From Nitrospirota bacterium (lineage in GTDB: Bacteria; Nitrospirota; Thermodesulfovibrionia; Thermodesulfovibrionales; UBA1546), in assembly GCA_004298625.1 (NCBI GenBank), contig SCSY01000008.1, positions 1-7,687 on the forward strand: a stretch of DNA of 7,687 nucleotides. The letters are read 5' to 3'. How positions within the stretch are numbered: the stretch's first letter is position 1; every line of letters starts with the position of its first letter. Below the pieces are notes generated by a model that saw nothing but the letters and a program-made list of their open reading frames with translations, did no database searches and was not told where the DNA came from. The translations under genes and the position numbers were made by a program. Positions 4,880 to 7,687 of the stretch are shown here, piece after piece.

Positions 4880-6683
4880 TTTTCCCCCTCAGGCCTTCGA
4901 TGATCTTTTCCGCAATCTTTTTGTTGAACCCCTTAATGCCTGCAATATCGTCAACAACTGCTTTTCTTATATCTTCTATACTACCAAAATGCCTTAAAAG
5001 AGCAAGCCTTCTTTTTTTGCCGATGCCCCGGATTTTCTCGAGAGGCGATTCCATAAGCCTCTTGTCACGCAGTTTTCTATGGAAGCTTATCGCAAACCTG
5101 TGAGCCTCATCCCTTATCTTTTTAAGAAGAAGAGAGGAGGGGCTTCTATCTTCAAGATCAAGAGGCTGCTTGAGCCTTGCGGCAAAGGCCCTGTCGGGTT
5201 TTTTTGCGATGGAAATAATATCCGTGTCTTTTATGTTGTATTCGTCAAAGGCCTTTCCTGCGGCTTCGAGCTGACCTTTGCCGCCGTCAATTATCATAAG
5301 AGACGGAAGCCTGTCCCCAAGATTTTTAATAACCCGCTCTGCTATCTCCCTCATCATCGAATAATCATCCATGCCCTCCACAGTCTTAATCTTTAAATGC
5401 CTGTAAAGGTCTTTTTTAAATTCGCCTTCGGCCCAGAAAACAAAGGCGCCCACTGATTCGCTCCCTGAAATCGTTGATACATCGAGACCTCCTATGCTAT
5501 CCGGTACCTTTGGAATAGCAAGTCTTTGTTTCAATGTTTCAAGGACATCATCAAAGCCATGTTGTTTTTTATTTTCAAATATTATCCTTGCATTTTCCTC
5601 AGTCATTTGAAGAAGCTCAAACCGCTTGCCTTCGGCCGGCGCAATTATCCTTACCCTCTTGCCTTTTTTCTCCTTCAACCATGTTGTTAAGGCGGCTGCC
5701 CCTTCGGGACGACTGCGGAGGATAATCTCATCAGGGGGGATAATCTCCTTCGCATAAAATTGTTCGATAAAATTATGCAGCAATTCTTTTATGTGGATGC
5801 CGCCTGTCTCTTTGAGGAAAAAATCTCTCATGCCGATCATAACTCCGTTTCTAATGAAAAAGACCTGGAAGGATGCCTTGCTGCCTTCGATATGATACCC
5901 TATAACGTCTATATCGCCGAGTTCAGGCACAACAACCTTCTGAGATTCCCATATATGTTTCAGGTTATTTATGCTGTCTCTTATTCTCGCGGCATCCTCG
6001 AACCTCAGTTCCTCCGAGAACTTTTCCATCCTGTTTTCGAGTTCATCGAGCAGTCCTTTTTTCTCGCCCCTCAGAAAAAGCCGCACATCCTCTACCGTCC
6101 TCATATACTCCCCTTTTGCTATGAGCCCTGCGCAGGGTGCGGGACACTTCTCCATCTGGAGCTGGATGCACGGCCGCATTGGTTTATCGAGGAGATATTT
6201 GCACGGCCTTAAAAGAAAATTCCTCCTTATGAATGCGAGGGCCTCCCACATGCCGCTTGCCGGGACATACGGCCCAAAATAAAGAGAGCCGTCTTTTTTA
6301 ATCTTTCTCACAACCTCAAGCCTCGGCCATTCCTCGTTTATCGTGAGCTTCAAATATGGATAGTTCTTATCATCTCTCAGGATTACGTTAAAGCGGGGCT
6401 TGTATTGTTTTATCAGATTGGCCTCAAGAACCAGCGCTTCAAGTTCGTTGCCCGTGACAACATAAGAAAAATCCCTGATATGTTTAACCATCGAGGCTTT
6501 TCTGTCGTCAAGCGCTGCCGACTTCTGGAAATAGCTCCTCAGACGGTTTCTGAGATTTTTTGCCTTACCCACATAAAGCACATTTTCCTTAGGCCCTTTA
6601 AACAGATAGACCCCTGGTTTTGGAGGAACAAGAAAGAGTTTTTTGATAAGGGCTGAACTCTGCTTTGCTTCATAGCTTGCCAT
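4869..6683 (-). CDS. uvrC: UvrABC excinuclease subunit C
   Basis: A 604-residue UvrC, full length for the family. With UvrA and UvrB it performs nucleotide excision repair, cutting the damaged strand on both sides of the lesion. Domains in order: GIY-YIG nuclease (about 18-100; PGVYLFKG with Tyr26, VLYVGKAKNLRNRLRSYF, and Glu87 in LEANLIKQYKPRFN) for the 3' cut; a four-cysteine cluster C161, C172, C180, C184, matching the known iron-sulfur site of UvrC; the UvrB-binding UVR motif (about 212-245); the RNase H-like nuclease for the 5' cut, with Asp401 (GGLDVSTISGS), Asp466 (MIIDGGKGQL) and His528 (DEAHRFA); and two helix-hairpin-helix motifs at the C-terminus (about 548-600). All catalytic residues seem present. 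The ATG at 6683 has no good Shine-Dalgarno sequence. It appears to be the first gene of the minus-strand run. Confidence 0.97.
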   Translation of the reverse strand: MASYEAKQSSALIKKLFLVPPKPGVYLFKGPKENVLYVGKAKNLRNRLRSYFQKSAALDDRKASMVKHIRDFSYVVTGNELEALVLEANLIKQYKPRFNVILRDDKNYPYLKLTINEEWPRLEVVRKIKKDGSLYFGPYVPASGMWEALAFIRRNFLLRPCKYLLDKPMRPCIQLQMEKCPAPCAGLIAKGEYMRTVEDVRLFLRGEKKGLLDELENRMEKFSEELRFEDAARIRDSINNLKHIWESQKVVVPELGDIDVIGYHIEGSKASFQVFFIRNGVMIGMRDFFLKETGGIHIKELLHNFIEQFYAKEIIPPDEIILRSRPEGAAALTTWLKEKKGKRVRIIAPAEGKRFELLQMTEENARIIFENKKQHGFDDVLETLKQRLAIPKVPDSIGGLDVSTISGSESVGAFVFWAEGEFKKDLYRHLKIKTVEGMDDYSMMREIAERVIKNLGDRLPSLMIIDGGKGQLEAAGKAFDEYNIKDTDIISIAKKPDRAFAARLKQPLDLEDRSPSSLLLKKIRDEAHRFAISFHRKLRDKRLMESPLEKIRGIGKKRRLALLRHFGSIEDIRKAVVDDIAGIKGFNKKIAEKIIEGLRGKNEI

Positions 6684-6690
6684 TTGCCAT
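6677..6690. repeat. 7-bp duplication at the uvrC start
   Basis: TTGCCAT is repeated exactly in tandem (6677-6683 and 6684-6690). On the coding strand this gives ATGGCAAATGGCAA, two ATGs 7 bases apart and so in different frames. The upstream ATG opens a six-codon frame that ends in TGA just inside uvrC; the downstream ATG is the uvrC start. Confidence 0.5.
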
Positions 6691-6852
6691 TAATATATCA
6701 CAGAAAAGCTAAAGGCAGCACATCTATCTCTGAACAATGGAATATTTCGGAAAAGGCGCAGTCTTCCGCGCTTCAGCACTTCCGGGCGATAAGGGTATGG
6801 ATGCTGCCTGCGATAATAACCGAGGCAATATCACGCTCAAGATACCTTGTCA
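6684..6852 (-). other. uvrC leader region, no established gene
   Basis: This fills most of the 306-base gap between uvrC and the stress-protein gene. From the promoter at 6864-6891, a transcript would carry about 170-180 bases of leader before uvrC. I find no riboswitch-like or tRNA-like fold by eye, no terminator and no convincing gene. The only reading frame of note is a 26-codon frame at 6853-6773, listed separately. Confidence 0.5.
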
Positions 6853-6853
6853 T
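6773..6853 (-). CDS. possible 26-residue leader peptide upstream of uvrC
   Basis: A short frame starts at the ATG at 6853-6851, about 10 bases after the -10 box, and ends with TGA at 6775-6773, 89 bases before uvrC. It begins MTRYLERDIASVIIAG and ends LIARKC. With transcription starting near 6857 it would be almost leaderless, as there is no room for a ribosome-binding site. It may be a regulatory leader peptide, a decayed fragment of a longer gene, or chance. I do not recognise a family. Confidence 0.15.
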   Translation of the reverse strand: MTRYLERDIASVIIAGSIHTLIARKC

Positions 6854-6882
6854 AATATAACAGATTATATGACATTATGACA
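6848..6882. promoter_or_regulatory. candidate operator overlapping the uvrC promoter
   Basis: A perfect 9-base inverted repeat, TGTCATAAT (6848-6856) and ATTATGACA (6874-6882), has a 17-base gap. A further TATGACA (6868-6874) lies in direct orientation to the right arm (6876-6882). Three TATGACA/TGTCATA half-sites thus surround and occupy the -10 box and spacer. A repressor bound here would block polymerase. The sequence does not match the LexA boxes I know, so the regulator is unidentified. Confidence 0.4.
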
Positions 6883-6891
6883 CTAAGTCAA
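6864..6891 (-). promoter_or_regulatory. sigma-70-like promoter for the uvrC run
   Basis: On the minus strand, TTGACT (6891-6886) and a perfect TATAAT (6869-6864) are 16 bases apart. This is the best consensus promoter I found in the window. It points towards uvrC, and the expected transcription start is near 6857, about 175 bases before the uvrC ATG. Confidence 0.65.
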
Positions 6892-6939
6892 GGAATATTT
6901 TATGTAGCAAGCTATTTTGCCCTAAAAGTTAATCTAAAC

Positions 6940-6970
6940 AAAAAGCCCCTGAAAAACTCAGGGGCTTTTT
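6940..6970 (-). terminator. intrinsic terminator after the stress-protein gene
   Basis: A perfect 13-bp stem pairs 6940-6952 (AAAAAGCCCCTGA) with 6958-6970 (TCAGGGGCTTTTT) around a 5-base loop. In the minus direction the stem is GC-rich and ends in a T-run, a standard rho-independent terminator 19 bases after the stress-protein stop codon. The A/T arms are symmetric, so it could also work on the plus strand, but no plus-strand gene is nearby. It insulates the stress-protein gene from the uvrC promoter downstream. Confidence 0.92.
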
Positions 6971-6989
6971 AATGTCCGATGTTGTCAGT

Positions 6990-7687
6990 CTATCCCTTGA
7001 CTATAAGAACCGGGCATGGGGCATGTCCGACAACCCCTTCTGTAACGCTTCCCATAAGAAGTTTTTTCAGGCCTGTACGGCCGTGGCTGCCCACAAAGAT
7101 CACATCGGCCTTTTCATTCCTTGCAAGCTCTGTTATTACAGTATAAGCCTCGCCCTCGCCTACGAAGGTTGATGCCTTAATCCCCGATGCCTCTGCCTTT
7201 TTCTTTACATCAGCCACAAATTCCTTTGCCATTCTTGTCATATCCTCCACTGCCTTTGGAGCCTCTGCATAAAATTCAGCCGGGACGTCAACGACCGAGA
7301 TAACTTTTAGAACCCCGCCGTATGATCTTGCAAAGTCTATCGCCTTTTCAGAAGCAGCCTTGCTGTATTTTGAGCCGTCCGTGGCAAGGAGGATATTTTT
7401 CCAGCCGGTCACTGTGCCTGAAGGAACTACAAGCACGTCTTTATCGGCATGGCCGATAACCCTCGCGGCAACACTGCCGATGAGCGACCTTTCAAAGCGG
7501 GATGCTCCCCGCCTCCCCATAACGATAATCCCGCAGTTTTCAGACTCTGCAAGCGCCGCAAGTTTCTCAGAGCTTTCTCCTTCTTCAAGCACGGTCTTTA
7601 TAAGGGCATTCTCTTTTTTTGCTATTTCATTTGCCCTGGAAAGAATTTCCTTCCCGGTGCGCCTTAATGCCGCGTGTATATCGCTTA
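6990..7687 (-). CDS. tandem-domain universal stress protein (UspA family), 5' end missing
   Basis: The frame is open from the right edge of the window to TAG at 6992-6990, giving 231 complete codons. The GTG at 7592 is only an internal valine codon, since upstream codons (DIHAALRRTGKEIL and onward) continue the domain without a stop. Two UspA domains are visible. The first lacks its N-terminus and ends in GRRGASRFERSLIGS, then VLVVP. The second, following GWKNILLATDGSKYSKAA, ends in GSHGRTGLKKLLMGS, then CPVLIVKG. Both carry the G-2x-G-9x-G-S nucleotide-binding pattern of ATP-binding Usp proteins, and the second keeps the ATDGS aspartate. Such proteins are cytoplasmic and are induced by starvation or redox, metal or respiratory stress. 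Full length is probably near 280-300 residues, and the start lies outside the window. Confidence 0.93.
   Translation of the reverse strand, partial: SDIHAALRRTGKEILSRANEIAKKENALIKTVLEEGESSEKLAALAESENCGIIVMGRRGASRFERSLIGSVAARVIGHADKDVLVVPSGTVTGWKNILLATDGSKYSKAASEKAIDFARSYGGVLKVISVVDVPAEFYAEAPKAVEDMTRMAKEFVADVKKKAEASGIKASTFVGEGEAYTVITELARNEKADVIFVGSHGRTGLKKLLMGSVTEGVVGHAPCPVLIVKG

Noticed and set aside
6736..6747. A 12-base match AATGGAATATTT shared with 3249-3260, with a shorter copy near 6892
   Set aside because: In an AT-rich window of this size one or two 12-base matches are expected by chance, and no structure surrounds them.
6773..6853. The leader frame as the N-terminal remnant of an AAA ATPase (RYLERDI resembles some starts)
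   Set aside because: Only seven residues are suggestive, no Walker A follows in any frame, and the match is too short to support a pseudogene.
7590..7592. GTG as the start of the stress-protein gene
   Set aside because: The frame stays open to the window edge and the upstream codons encode the expected helix of the first Usp domain, so this codon is an internal valine.

Overview
The window is a compact bacterial chromosomal segment: moderate base composition (estimated by eye), short gaps, bacterial housekeeping genes. A member of Nitrospirota or a deltaproteobacteria-like lineage would fit the gene styles and the A-rich heptanucleotide repeats, but this is a weak inference and no single marker here fixes the taxon.

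Layout. On the + strand, bases 3-197 are the 3' end of a Maf-type nucleotide pyrophosphatase. It converges, with a 9-base gap, on a run of five minus-strand genes, in transcription order: uvrC (6683-4869), a small exported coiled-coil protein of unknown function (4879-4256), a PfkB-family sugar/nucleoside kinase (4232-3282), a PriA-family protein (3232-1286) and a DusB-like tRNA-dihydrouridine synthase (1226-207). The first pair overlaps by 11 bases and the other gaps are 23, 49 and 59 bases, so one operon is plausible. A good sigma-70-like promoter with an overlapping inverted/direct repeat lies at 6864-6891, about 180 bases before uvrC. A second, weaker promoter-like pair lies just before dus. 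Further right, a tandem-domain universal stress protein (minus strand, 5' end outside the window) ends at 6990, followed by a near-perfect intrinsic terminator at 6940-6970.

Functionally the run joins nucleotide excision repair (UvrC) and replication restart (PriA) with tRNA modification and a salvage-type kinase. The standout is PriA. Its DNA-binding N-terminus, eight zinc-binding cysteines and C-terminal domain are intact, but helicase motifs I, II, III, V and VI are all altered at catalytic positions. The segment where a winged helix is expected is about 60 residues short and holds a repeat-derived insertion. This looks like a pseudo-helicase PriA kept as a structural restart factor.

A second theme is a set of 7-bp tandem arrays (AAGTCAG, AAGTAAA and AATTCAA types). 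One sits in priA; two build the signal peptide of the exported protein, one of them straddling the uvrC stop codon. I see no CRISPR array, transposon, tRNA/rRNA or recognisable defence system.
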